From Actinomycetes bacterium (GTDB lineage: Bacteria > Actinomycetota > Acidimicrobiia > Acidimicrobiales > Bog-793): a DNA stretch of 51,274 nucleotides. Shown in pieces: positions 17,648 to 23,984 of this stretch. The position numbers and the translations under genes were made by a program. The stretch's first letter is position 1. The number at the start of each line of letters is the position of its first letter. The stretch covers positions 1 through 51,274 of the forward strand of contig JAKBAA010000012.1 in assembly GCA_021809425.1 (NCBI GenBank). The letters are read 5' to 3'. The notes beneath the pieces are model-generated. The model was not told the origin of the DNA. It did not search any database and saw only the letters and a list, made by a program, of their open reading frames with translations.

Positions 17648-17685
17648 GCTGCCCGAGACCGCGTGCGATGCGCGAAGGCGGGCGG

Positions 17686-18069
17686 CTACTTGAGCTCGAC
17701 GGTGGCGCCGGCGCCCTCCAGGGCTGCCTTCGCCTTCTCGGCATCCTCCTTCGAAGCCTTCTCGAGCACCGGCTTCGGCGCCGAGTCGACGAGGTCCTTG
17801 GCCTCCTTCAGCCCGAGGTTCGTGAGCGCCCGGACCTCCTTGATGACCTGGATCTTCTTGTCGCCCGCCGAGGACAGGATCACGTCGAACTCGTCCTTCT
17901 CCTCGGCCGCCTCCTCGGCGGCACCGCCGCCGGCCGCCACCGGCGCCGCCGCCATCACCGGGGCAGCCGCCGTCACGCCGAAGCGCTCCTCGAACTCCTT
18001 CAGCAGCTCGGACAGCTCGAGCACGGTCATGCTTGCGATCCCGTCGAGGATCTCTTCCTTGGTCGCCAT
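17686..18069 (-). CDS. rplL: 50S ribosomal protein L7/L12
   Basis: L7/L12 forms the flexible stalk that recruits and activates translational GTPases. The 127-aa product has the N-terminal dimerisation domain ([20 protein letters not shown]), an Ala/Gly-rich hinge at about residues 35-52, and the C-terminal domain with [20 protein letters not shown], the factor-binding surface. The ATG at 18069 has an AAGGGA ribosome binding site. It follows rplJ by 83 bp. The length is normal, unlike its stalk partner L10. Confidence 0.97.
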   Translation of the reverse strand: MATKEEILDGIASMTVLELSELLKEFEERFGVTAAAPVMAAAPVAAGGGAAEEAAEEKDEFDVILSSAGDKKIQVIKEVRALTNLGLKEAKDLVDSAPKPVLEKASKEDAEKAKAALEGAGATVELK

Positions 18070-18152
18070 CGTGGGTTCCCTTCTCTCGTCGCCTACTCGT
18101 TCGTTCGATCACCGCTCGTCACGGCCCGGGGGCCGCATCCGGCGGTGACACC

Positions 18153-18974
18153 TCAGGACTCCGTCGGTGCCGCCTCGTCTGCGGCGGCCGGTGCCCCCGC
18201 CTCGCCGCTGGCCGCCTCACCGGTGGCCGGCTCGCCGCTGGCCGCCTCACCGGTGGCCGGCTCGCCGCTGGCCGCCTCACCGGTGGCCGGCTCGCCGCTG
18301 GTCACCTCACGGGTGGCCGGCTCGCCTGCCTCGTCGTCGGCGGCGACGTCGCCGGCGGTCGCGTCGCCCGCAGCCGGCACCGCGTCCGCGGTGTCGGCCG
18401 CGCTCGGCCCGCCGGCCGCGCTCGGGGGGTTGCCTGCACCAGCGCCACCCTTGTCGACGAGCGCCTTGAGGGCGTAGGCAAGGTTCTGCGGCAGCGCCTG
18501 GAGGAGACCGGCGAAGCGCTGCATCGGGGCGGCGAACGCTCCGGCGATCTGGGCGAGCAGGACGTCGCGCGAGGGCAGCTCTGCGAGCGCCGCCGTCTGG
18601 CGGGCGTCGAGCAGGTCCGTGCCGAGCAACCCGCCCTTCACGACGAGCAACGGGTGGGTACGGGCGAAGTCGCGGAGGGCCTTGGCCACGGCGGCGACGT
18701 CGTCACGGACGAAGGCGATGCCGGTCGGGCCCTCGAGCAGGTCCTCGAGCACGCCGAGCCCGCTCTCGGCGGCCGCCCGGCGGACGAGGGTGTTCTTGTA
18801 GACCTTGTACTCGCCACCGGCAGCGCTGAGCGCGCGGCGGAGCTGCTCCAGGTGGGTGACCGGAAGGCCGCGGTACTCGGTGAGGATGGCGGCGCTCGAC
18901 TCGGCGAGCCGCCCACGAACCTCGTCGACGACGGCGACCTTCTCCGGCCGGGGGTCCTTCAGTCGCTGCTCCAT
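18153..18974 (-). CDS. rplJ: 50S ribosomal protein L10 with repeat-containing tail
   Basis: L10 anchors L7/L12 dimers to the ribosome and autoregulates rplJL translation. The body (about residues 1-175) has LTEYRGLPVTHLEQLRRAL and KVYKNTLVRRA, with the L12-binding helix region around residues 140-172. From about residue 176 a roughly 98-residue tail rich in Ala, Glu, Gly and Thr follows, with three perfect copies of the decapeptide GEPATGEAAS encoded by a 30-bp DNA repeat. Usual L10 length is about 165-180 aa against 273 here. The ATG at 18974 has an AGGAG site and is preceded by the L10 leader. Confidence 0.96.
   Translation of the reverse strand: MEQRLKDPRPEKVAVVDEVRGRLAESSAAILTEYRGLPVTHLEQLRRALSAAGGEYKVYKNTLVRRAAAESGLGVLEDLLEGPTGIAFVRDDVAAVAKALRDFARTHPLLVVKGGLLGTDLLDARQTAALAELPSRDVLLAQIAGAFAAPMQRFAGLLQALPQNLAYALKALVDKGGAGAGNPPSAAGGPSAADTADAVPAAGDATAGDVAADDEAGEPATREVTSGEPATGEAASGEPATGEAASGEPATGEAASGEAGAPAAADEAAPTES
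18201..18330 (-). repeat. 30-bp in-frame tandem repeat in rplJ
   Basis: Positions 18211-18240, 18241-18270 and 18271-18300 are identical 30-mers. Positions 18301-18330 are a diverged fourth copy, and 18201-18210 match the last ten bases of the unit. The unit length keeps the frame, so each copy adds ten residues to the L10 tail. Confidence 0.92.
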
Positions 18975-19146
18975 GGCTGGCTCCTCTGCCTGGATGGCCC
19001 AGGCGGACGAGCACCGCGCGCGAGAGAAGCCGCTCCCGGCTTCGCCTCGTCAGGCGGGCACTCGCCCCTTCGGCGCCTCGCGGCGCACCGGATGTCTTCG
19101 GCGTTCGGTCGTGTCGCCGCGCGCACCGGCACGCGGCTCCTGTCGG
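18975..19146 (-). ncRNA. Ribosomal protein L10 leader
   Basis: The region upstream of rplJ carries on the minus strand CCGAAGACATCCGGTGC (19085-19101), close to the conserved core of the L10 leader family (Rfam L10_leader), a kink-turn RNA bound by L10(L12)4 to repress rplJL. A 5-bp hairpin (18989-19003, CCTGG/CCAGG arms) sits just before the AGGAG ribosome binding site. The 5' boundary is guessed from a possible -10 box TAGCCT at 19153-19158; no good -35 is visible. The rest of the 220-bp gap (18975-19194) holds no ORF I would support. Confidence 0.6.
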
Positions 19147-19194
19147 GCCGGAAGGCTACCACCCTGGAGGGGGTCGGCCAGCCGGACCCTCTGC

Positions 19195-19920
19195 TCAGGC
19201 GGTGGCGGCCAGCTCCTCGTCGGTCGCCTTCGCACGGGCCGGGTCGACGCGCACGCCCGGGCCCATGGTGGACGAGACGGTGATCGAGCGCACGTAGCGA
19301 CCCTTCGCGGCAGCCGGCTTGACCCGCTGCAGCTCGTCGAGGAGGGCACGAAGGTTGTCGAGCAGGCGCGGCGGCTCGAAGGACGCCTTGCCGATCGGCA
19401 CGTGGATGTTGCCGACCCGGTCGGTCCGGTACTCGATGCGGCCCGCCTTGTACTCGGCGACCGCACGGCCGACGTCGGTCGTGACCGTGCCGGTCTTCGG
19501 GTTGGGCATGAGGCCGCGCGGCCCGAGCACCCGACCGAGCCGCCCGACCTGGGCCATCAGGTCGGGGGTGGCGATCGCCACGTCGAACTCGAGGAAGCCC
19601 TCACGCTCGATGCGCTGCACCAGGTCGTCGGATCCGATGACGTCGGCACCGGCCGCCCGCGCATCGGTGGCGGCATCACCGGCGGCGAACACGGCCACGC
19701 GCACGCTGCGCCCGGTGCCGTGCGGCAACGACAGCGAGCCGCGCACGATCTGGTCGGCCCGCCGAGGGTCGACGCCGAGGCGCACCGCCAGCTCGACCGT
19801 CTCGTCGAAGCGGGCCGTGGCGAGGCTCTTGACGAGGTCGATCGCCTCCGCTGCCGAGTACAGCTGCTCGCGGTCGAGCCGCTTCACGGCGTCGAGATAC
19901 CGCTTTCCCTTGGGCGCCAT
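19195..19920 (-). CDS. rplA: 50S ribosomal protein L1
   Basis: L1 forms the mobile L1 stalk that handles E-site tRNA and often represses rplKA. The 241-aa product starts [16 protein letters not shown]. It carries the signature [14 protein letters not shown] and [16 protein letters not shown] in the central domain, then [12 protein letters not shown] near the C-terminus. The ATG at 19920 follows rplK by 75 bp. The length is typical (about 230-240 aa). Confidence 0.97.
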   Translation of the reverse strand: MAPKGKRYLDAVKRLDREQLYSAAEAIDLVKSLATARFDETVELAVRLGVDPRRADQIVRGSLSLPHGTGRSVRVAVFAAGDAATDARAAGADVIGSDDLVQRIEREGFLEFDVAIATPDLMAQVGRLGRVLGPRGLMPNPKTGTVTTDVGRAVAEYKAGRIEYRTDRVGNIHVPIGKASFEPPRLLDNLRALLDELQRVKPAAAKGRYVRSITVSSTMGPGVRVDPARAKATDEELAATA

Positions 19921-19995
19921 CGGATGTTCCCTTCGCTTCCTTTGCCTCGCTCCGCGCCCGGAGGCACGTGCCCCGAGCAGTTGCCGAACGTCGCC

Positions 19996-20424
19996 TCAGC
20001 GGGCGACGGTGATGCCCATCGAGCGCGCCGTGCCCTCAACCTGCCGCTTGGCGGCCTCGAGGTCGTTGGCGTTGAGGTCGGGCTGCTTCGTCGTGGCGAT
20101 CGCCGCGAGCTGCTCCTCGGTGATCGTGCCGGCGCTCTGGCGACCGGCGGTCGTGCTCCCCTTCTCGATGCCGGCCGCCTCCCGGATGAGCACGGTGGTC
20201 GGCGGCGTCTTGAGGACGAAGGTGAACGTCCGGTCTTCGTAGATGGTGATCTCCACCGGCACCACCGTGCCCCGCTGGGCCTCGGTGGCGGCGTTGTACT
20301 GCTTGACGAACTCCATCGTCTGGACGCCGTGGGGGCCGAGCGCCGTGCCGACCGGCGGCGCCGGGGTGGCCGCCCCGGCGGGCAGCTGGATCTTGACGAT
20401 GGCGGTGACGCGTCTGCGGGGCAT
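19996..20424 (-). CDS. rplK: 50S ribosomal protein L11
   Basis: L11 belongs to the GTPase-associated centre and is the thiostrepton-binding partner of 23S rRNA. The 142-aa product has the Pro-containing N-terminal helix region [20 protein letters not shown], and the rRNA-binding C-terminal domain with [21 protein letters not shown]. The ATG at 20424 has an AAGGA site nine bases upstream; the longer open frame upstream runs into nusG and is not used. The prolines associated with thiostrepton sensitivity are retained. Confidence 0.96.
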   Translation of the reverse strand: MPRRRVTAIVKIQLPAGAATPAPPVGTALGPHGVQTMEFVKQYNAATEAQRGTVVPVEITIYEDRTFTFVLKTPPTTVLIREAAGIEKGSTTAGRQSAGTITEEQLAAIATTKQPDLNANDLEAAKRQVEGTARSMGITVAR

Positions 20425-20455
20425 CGATGCGGGTCCTTGTTCCTCTTCCGGCCGG

Positions 20456-21211
20456 CTACAGCTTGGCGACCTGGCTGAATTCGAGCTCGACCGGGGTCTC
20501 CCGGCCGAAGATGTTGACGAGCACCTTGAGCTTGAGCTGGTCCTCGTTGATCTCGGCCACCTGGCCGGTGAAGTCGGCGAACGGCCCCTCGCGCACCCGG
20601 ACGGTCTCGCCGACCTCGTGCTCGAGGCGCGGCCGGGACCGCTTCGGGCCTTCGGTCCGCTCGTCACGCACCTGCAGGATGCTCTCGACCTCGGCGCGCG
20701 ACAGCGGGGTCGGCTTCGTCCCCGGGCCGACGAAGCCGGTGACACCCGGGGTCTGGCGGATGACCGACCAGGCGTCGTCGTCCAGGTCGGCCCGCGTCAG
20801 CAGGTAGCCCGGGAAGACCTTGCGCTGGACGGTCACCTTCTTGCCGCCCTTGAACTCGACGGTGTCCTCCATCGGGATGACCACCTCGAAGATCCGGTCC
20901 TCCATGTTCATGGAGCCGATCCGGCTCTGCAGGTTCGACCGCACCTTGTTCTCGTAGCCGGCGTAGGTGTGCACCACGTACCAGCGACCGGGCCGGTCGT
21001 AGGGGCTCTGTCGGACCGGGAGGTCCTCGTCGCCGTCCCCGTCGCCCTCCAGCTGGGCGGTGTCGGGCTCGGCTACGCCGGCCTCGACGTCGGGCGCGCC
21101 GGCCTCGACGGCTGTCGCCGTGCGTGCACCGCCGTCCGCGGCGTCGCCGGACGCGACCGGGTCGCCCAGGTCCAGCTCAGGACCCTGCTCGTCGTCACCC
21201 ATCGTCGCCAT
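20456..21211 (-). CDS. nusG: Transcription termination/antitermination factor NusG
   Basis: NusG binds RNA polymerase through its NGN domain and S10 or Rho through its KOW domain. The NGN domain begins about residue 75 ([19 protein letters not shown]) and includes [18 protein letters not shown]. The KOW domain near the C-terminus reads [17 protein letters not shown]. The first 75 or so residues form an acidic, probably disordered extension, as is common in actinobacteria. The start is uncertain: ATG at 21211 was chosen, but GTG at 21232 and ATG at 21202 are possible, and none has a strong ribosome binding site. It lies 31 bp before rplK. Confidence 0.93.
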   Translation of the reverse strand: MATMGDDEQGPELDLGDPVASGDAADGGARTATAVEAGAPDVEAGVAEPDTAQLEGDGDGDEDLPVRQSPYDRPGRWYVVHTYAGYENKVRSNLQSRIGSMNMEDRIFEVVIPMEDTVEFKGGKKVTVQRKVFPGYLLTRADLDDDAWSVIRQTPGVTGFVGPGTKPTPLSRAEVESILQVRDERTEGPKRSRPRLEHEVGETVRVREGPFADFTGQVAEINEDQLKLKVLVNIFGRETPVELEFSQVAKL

Positions 21212-21317
21212 CGCGTCGCTCGTCGTCCTCACCTTGCTTCTGCGCTTCTGCAGCTCGTCGCCGCCGCTGTCGTGGTCCGGCGTGCCCGCCGGTCACCTTC
21301 GACCGGCCGGCCGCCCG

Positions 21318-21340
21318 GGTGGCCCGGGACCCCGGCCACC
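21318..21340 (-). terminator. Inverted repeat between secE and nusG
   Basis: GGTGGCC and GGCCACC arms (7 bp) close a 9-nt GC-rich loop 17 nt after the secE stop. It could be an attenuator or an mRNA processing/stability element. No U-run follows. Confidence 0.3.
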
Positions 21341-21357
21341 GGAGGGGCATCCCACCT

Positions 21358-21684
21358 CTAGGGGTAGAGGTGGAGGACCCCCTTGGCGAACACGTAGTTC
21401 AGGCCGAAGATCAGCAGGGCGATGAGGACGAGCGTCGTCAGGACCACCGTCGAGTAGTTGACGACCTCCGCCCGCTTCGGCCACAGCACCTTGGCCAGCT
21501 CCGCCCGCACTTCCCGGAAGTACTCGGCGACGCGGCCGCCAAGGCTAGCGCCCTCCGGCTCGACGCGCGACGACGTGTGCCCGGCAGGCGACGCGGGCGT
21601 GACAGGTGGCGAGTCGGCCGTGAACGCCGCGGCGTCGCCGGACCGGTCCTGGCCCTGCAGGGTGCGCTTTGTCTGTCGGTTCAC
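21358..21684 (-). CDS. secE: Preprotein translocase subunit SecE
   Basis: SecE clamps SecY in the protein-conducting channel. The 108-aa product has a disordered N-terminus, the amphipathic conserved block FREVRAELAKVLWPKRAEV (about 56-74) and a single membrane segment at about 77-99, which is the short actinobacterial form. It starts with GTG at 21684, with GAGGA seven bases upstream. It lies 28 bp downstream of tRNA-Trp and upstream of nusG, a conserved order. Confidence 0.95.
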   Translation of the reverse strand: MNRQTKRTLQGQDRSGDAAAFTADSPPVTPASPAGHTSSRVEPEGASLGGRVAEYFREVRAELAKVLWPKRAEVVNYSTVVLTTLVLIALLIFGLNYVFAKGVLHLYP

Positions 21685-21712
21685 GCGGGCGTCCTCGAGC
21701 TGGGCGGGCGAG

Positions 21713-21785
21713 CAGGGCAGGAGGGACTCGAACCCTCAACCGCCGGTTTTGGAGACCGGTGCTCTGCCAATTGAGCTACTGCCCT
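21713..21785 (-). tRNA. trpT: tRNA-Trp (CCA anticodon)
   Basis: The acceptor arms AGGGCAG/CTGCCCT pair perfectly. The anticodon loop CTCCAAA gives CCA, and the discriminator base is G, as required for tRNA-Trp. The T-arm contains GTTCGAGTC. The 3' CCA is not encoded. Length 73 nt. Confidence 0.97.
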
Positions 21786-21840
21786 CGGACGGCCAGGTGC
21801 GGCGGCGCAGGACGCGCGTGCACCGACGACCCGGGGCGAT

Positions 21841-22194
21841 TCAACGATAGCACTGGCGAGCCGGGGCGCCTCGCCGGGGCAGCCGGGATCGGAGCGCCAG
21901 GACGATCACGGCGCTGCCGAGCGCTCCGCCGGCGAGCGTCGCCCGCCACGCCCGGCCCGTCCCGTCCGCAACCCGCTCGGCCTCGGCGGCCGCGCCGATG
22001 GCGTCGAGGACGTTCGACAGCACCCCTGCGGGGAGCGCCGCCTGCTCGGTGCGCAGCTGGGCGAGCAGGCGCTGCAGGCGCGCCCGGCGCCCCTGCTCGG
22101 CCTGGCAGCGCAGGCAGGACGCCACATGGCGGGCCACGAGCGGTCGGGGGGCGCCGCCGAGGCCGGCCAGGGCGACGGCGCCCTCACATCGCAC
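21841..22194 (-). CDS. Putative membrane-anchored zinc-binding anti-sigma factor
   Basis: The 117-aa product has the ZAS zinc motif H-x3-C-x2-C (His23, Cys27, Cys30) and another Cys at position 3, the usual four ligands of a zinc-binding anti-sigma domain. A single hydrophobic segment lies at about residues 84-102, followed by a short basic tail, so it would be membrane-anchored with the ZAS domain in the cytoplasm. The start is GTG at 22194, overlapping the end of the sigma gene by 11 bp, which suggests coupled synthesis. By family knowledge it should sequester the ECF sigma encoded upstream; the signal it senses is unknown. Whether zinc makes it redox-responsive, as in RsrA, cannot be judged here. 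Confidence 0.75.
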   Translation of the reverse strand: MRCEGAVALAGLGGAPRPLVARHVASCLRCQAEQGRRARLQRLLAQLRTEQAALPAGVLSNVLDAIGAAAEAERVADGTGRAWRATLAGGALGSAVIVLALRSRLPRRGAPARQCYR

Positions 22195-22867
22195 GGCTGC
22201 CCCCGGCTGGTCGCGCCGTCCCCCCGTCGCGCACCGCGGGCCGGCGGGCGTGCAGCGGACGTACCGCCGCGCCCTCCGGCGCGGGGCTCGGCCCCTCCTT
22301 CGAGAAGAGGGCGTCCCGCAGCCGCCGCCGCGCCCGGTGCAGGCGCACCTTTGACGCCGCCCGGGAGATGCCGAGCTCACCGGCGATCGCCTCGTGCGAG
22401 AGCTCGTACACGTCGTGGAGGACCACCACGGTACGCATGGGAACCGGCAGCCCGTCGAGAGCGGCGAGCAGGCGCGCCCGATCCTCGCCGGTCGAGGCGG
22501 CGGCCTCCTGGTCCCGCTCGGCCCGCGGATCGGCGAGCGGGAGGTCGGTGGCCAGCTCGTCGTGGGCCCGGCGGCGGCGGCGGCGCAGGTGGGTCGACGA
22601 GCAATTGGCGGCGATCCGGTACAGCCAGGTCGTCACGGCGGCCTCGCTGCGGAAGTCGCCGATCGCCCGAAAGGCCCGCAGGTAGGTCTCCTGGACGACG
22701 TCGCCAGCGTCGTGCTCGTCGCGGACCAGCCGCAGGACGAGCGCGTGCACCTTGGGCGAGGTCGCCACGACGAGCGCCTCGAAGGCCGCGACGTCCCCGT
22801 CGCGCGCCGCCACCGCCAGCTGGGCGAGGCGGGCGCTGTCGTCGGCGCTGGAAGACGGGCTGGCCAA
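22184..22867 (-). CDS. ECF-family RNA polymerase sigma factor
   Basis: The product (about 227 aa) has only sigma regions 2 and 4, the ECF architecture. Region 2 (about residues 28-98) includes DVVQETYLRAFRAIGDF and WLYRIAANCSSTHLR. Region 4 (about 131-187) includes a helix-turn-helix HEAIAGELGISRAASKVRLH. A Pro/Arg-rich tail follows. The start is uncertain: TTG at 22867, 13 bp after the rpmG stop, keeps the full N-terminus, whereas GTG at 22813 would cut into it; neither has a clear ribosome binding site. It is paired with a ZAS anti-sigma downstream. The pair sits in a conserved translation-gene cluster where mycobacteria carry hadABC. Confidence 0.85.
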   Translation of the reverse strand: MASPSSSADDSARLAQLAVAARDGDVAAFEALVVATSPKVHALVLRLVRDEHDAGDVVQETYLRAFRAIGDFRSEAAVTTWLYRIAANCSSTHLRRRRRRAHDELATDLPLADPRAERDQEAAASTGEDRARLLAALDGLPVPMRTVVVLHDVYELSHEAIAGELGISRAASKVRLHRARRRLRDALFSKEGPSPAPEGAAVRPLHARRPAVRDGGTARPAGGSRAM

Positions 22868-22880
22868 CGCGGGCGGGGTG

Positions 22881-23045
22881 CTAGCGCGTCTCCTTGTGGA
22901 CCGTGTGCTCCCGGTCGAAGCGGCAGTACTTGCGCATCTCGATGCGCTCACGGTCGTTCTGCTTGTTCTTCGTCGTGATGTAGTTGCGGCGCTTGCACAC
23001 CTCGCACTCGAGGGTGACCTTGACCCGCTTCTCGTTCTTCGCCAC
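22881..23045 (-). CDS. rpmG: 50S ribosomal protein L33
   Basis: The 54-aa product reads [20 protein letters not shown] at the start and HTVHKETR at the end, typical of L33. It starts at GTG 23045, preceded by a GAGAGAGGACC purine stretch. The first zinc knuckle Cys14/Cys17 is present, but the second is Cys41-Arg-Phe-Asp44 rather than Cys-x2-Cys, so the usual four-cysteine set is incomplete and Asp44 would have to stand in. It follows tRNA-Met, as in mycobacteria. Confidence 0.93.
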   Translation of the reverse strand: MAKNEKRVKVTLECEVCKRRNYITTKNKQNDRERIEMRKYCRFDREHTVHKETR

Positions 23046-23133
23046 CGACGGTCCTCTCTCCGAGACCCGAGTCTCGTCCGGCGGGCACCGCGTCGACGGC
23101 GCCCGCCGGACCGGGGCATCTGGCCCCTATGGG

Positions 23134-23207
23134 TAGCGGCGGCCGGACTCGAACCGGCGACCCCACGATTATGAGCCGTGTGCTCTAACCGACTGAGCTA
23201 CGCCGCC
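23134..23207 (-). tRNA. metT: tRNA-Met (CAT anticodon, elongator type)
   Basis: The gene begins GGCGGCGTAGCTCAGTCGG, the typical actinobacterial elongator tRNA-Met start. The anticodon loop is CTCATAA (CAT), and the acceptor end CGCCGCT pairs with one G-U. The discriminator is A. It does not show the initiator C1-A72 mismatch, and its body does not resemble tRNA-Ile2, so elongator Met is the best call. CCA is not encoded. Length 74 nt. Confidence 0.94.
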
Positions 23208-23217
23208 TTGTGCTGCG

Positions 23218-23290
23218 AGCCCCCTGTCGGAATCGAACCGACGACACCAGCCTTACCATGGCTGTGCTCTGCCGACTGAGCTAAGGGGGC
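23218..23290 (-). tRNA. thrT: tRNA-Thr (GGT anticodon)
   Basis: The arms GCCCCCT/AGGGGGC pair perfectly. The anticodon loop ATGGTAA gives GGT, the discriminator is T, and the T-arm contains GGTTCGATTCC. It lies 10 bp upstream of tRNA-Met in the same direction. A possible -10 box TATGCT lies at 23327-23332 (minus strand), without a recognisable -35. CCA is not encoded. Length 73 nt. Confidence 0.97.
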
Positions 23291-23363
23291 GTGGCGCCGG
23301 GGCGCCCGGGCGTGACCGCCCACGTCAGCATACCGCCGCTGCCGACGGCGCGGGGAGGCCTTC

Positions 23364-23446
23364 CCGCCCGGGCCGTCCGGGGCCGGCGGCCCCCGGGACC
23401 CCGCCCGGGCCGTCCGGGGCCGGCGGCCCCCGGGACCCCGCCCGGG
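23364..23446. repeat. Two tandem 37-bp GC-rich repeats plus a partial third
   Basis: Positions 23364-23400 and 23401-23437 are identical 37-mers, and 23438-23446 repeats the first nine bases (CCGCCCGGG). Inside each unit CCCGGGcc and ggCCCCCGGG elements give inverted-repeat potential. They lie in the 183-bp gap between the minus-strand tRNA-Thr and the plus-strand acetyltransferase gene. No function is evident. Confidence 0.9.
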
Positions 23447-23458
23447 AGAGCCGGCCGG

Positions 23459-23464
23459 TAGCAT
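23459..23464 (+). promoter_or_regulatory. Candidate -10 box for a leaderless transcript (GNAT gene)
   Basis: TAGCAT lies 9 nt before the ATG at 23474. There is no Shine-Dalgarno sequence in between. This spacing would place the transcript start at or next to the start codon. Confidence 0.45.
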
Positions 23465-23473
23465 GCCCGCCCG

Positions 23474-23959
23474 ATGGACATCCGCCTCGGCGAGCCGGCC
23501 GACGCCGAGGCGCTGCGCGCCATCTACAACCGAGAGGTGCTCGGCTCGACCGTCACCTTCGACCTCGTGCCGCGCAGCGCGGCCGACCAGGAGCGGTGGA
23601 TGGCCGAGCACTCCGGCGCCTACCCGGTCGTGGTCGGGGTGGACGGCAGCGAGGTGATCGGGTTCGCCTCGCTCTCGCCGTACCGGCCACGTCCCGCCTA
23701 CGCGACCACGGTGGAGGACTCGGTGTACGTCGCCGCCCACCGCCGCGGCGGCGGCGTCGGCAAGGCCCTCCTCGGTGCCGCCGTCGAGCTGGCCGGCCAG
23801 CACGGCTTCCACGCCGTCATCGCCCGGATCGTGGGCGACCACGCCGCCTCGATCGCCCTCCACCGCTCGTGCGGCTTCGAGCTGGTCGGCGTGGAGCGCG
23901 AGGTGGGCCGCAAGTTCGGTCGCTGGCTCGACGTCGCCGTGCTCCAGCGGCTGGTCTGA
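23474..23959 (+). CDS. GNAT N-acetyltransferase, phosphinothricin/methionine-sulfoximine acetyltransferase-like
   Basis: The 161-aa product is a single GNAT domain that transfers an acetyl group from acetyl-CoA to a primary amine. It opens MDIRLGEPADAEALRAIYN, and has the ATTVEDSVYVAAHRRGGGVG strand-plus-pyrophosphate loop (R90-x-G-x-G; about residues 78-97), then IARIVGDHAASIALHRSCGF. This is the pattern of the Pat/YncA/MddA subgroup acting on methionine sulfoximine/sulfone or phosphinothricin. The actual substrate is inferred, not shown. It stands alone on the plus strand, with no ribosome binding site but a -10-like hexamer 9 nt before the ATG. It converges on the mannosyltransferase gene with a 25-bp gap containing the palindrome GCGCCGGCGC. 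Confidence 0.85.
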   Translation: MDIRLGEPADAEALRAIYNREVLGSTVTFDLVPRSAADQERWMAEHSGAYPVVVGVDGSEVIGFASLSPYRPRPAYATTVEDSVYVAAHRRGGGVGKALLGAAVELAGQHGFHAVIARIVGDHAASIALHRSCGFELVGVEREVGRKFGRWLDVAVLQRLV

Positions 23960-23984
23960 GCTTCCGGCCCGCGCCGGCGCCAGC

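Noticed and set aside
18201-18330. Regularly spaced 30-bp repeats as a possible CRISPR array
   Set aside because: The units are directly adjacent with no spacers, and they code in frame for the tail of L10.
23134-23207. The CAT-anticodon tRNA as initiator tRNA or tRNA-Ile2
   Set aside because: It has a G1 start with a paired acceptor end, and matches the elongator tRNA-Met pattern next to rpmG, as in mycobacteria.
23291-23473. Remnant of an insertion sequence or integration site beside tRNA-Thr
   Set aside because: No transposase or integrase sequence, no terminal inverted repeats and no duplicated tRNA 3' end; only the tandem 37-bp repeat is present.
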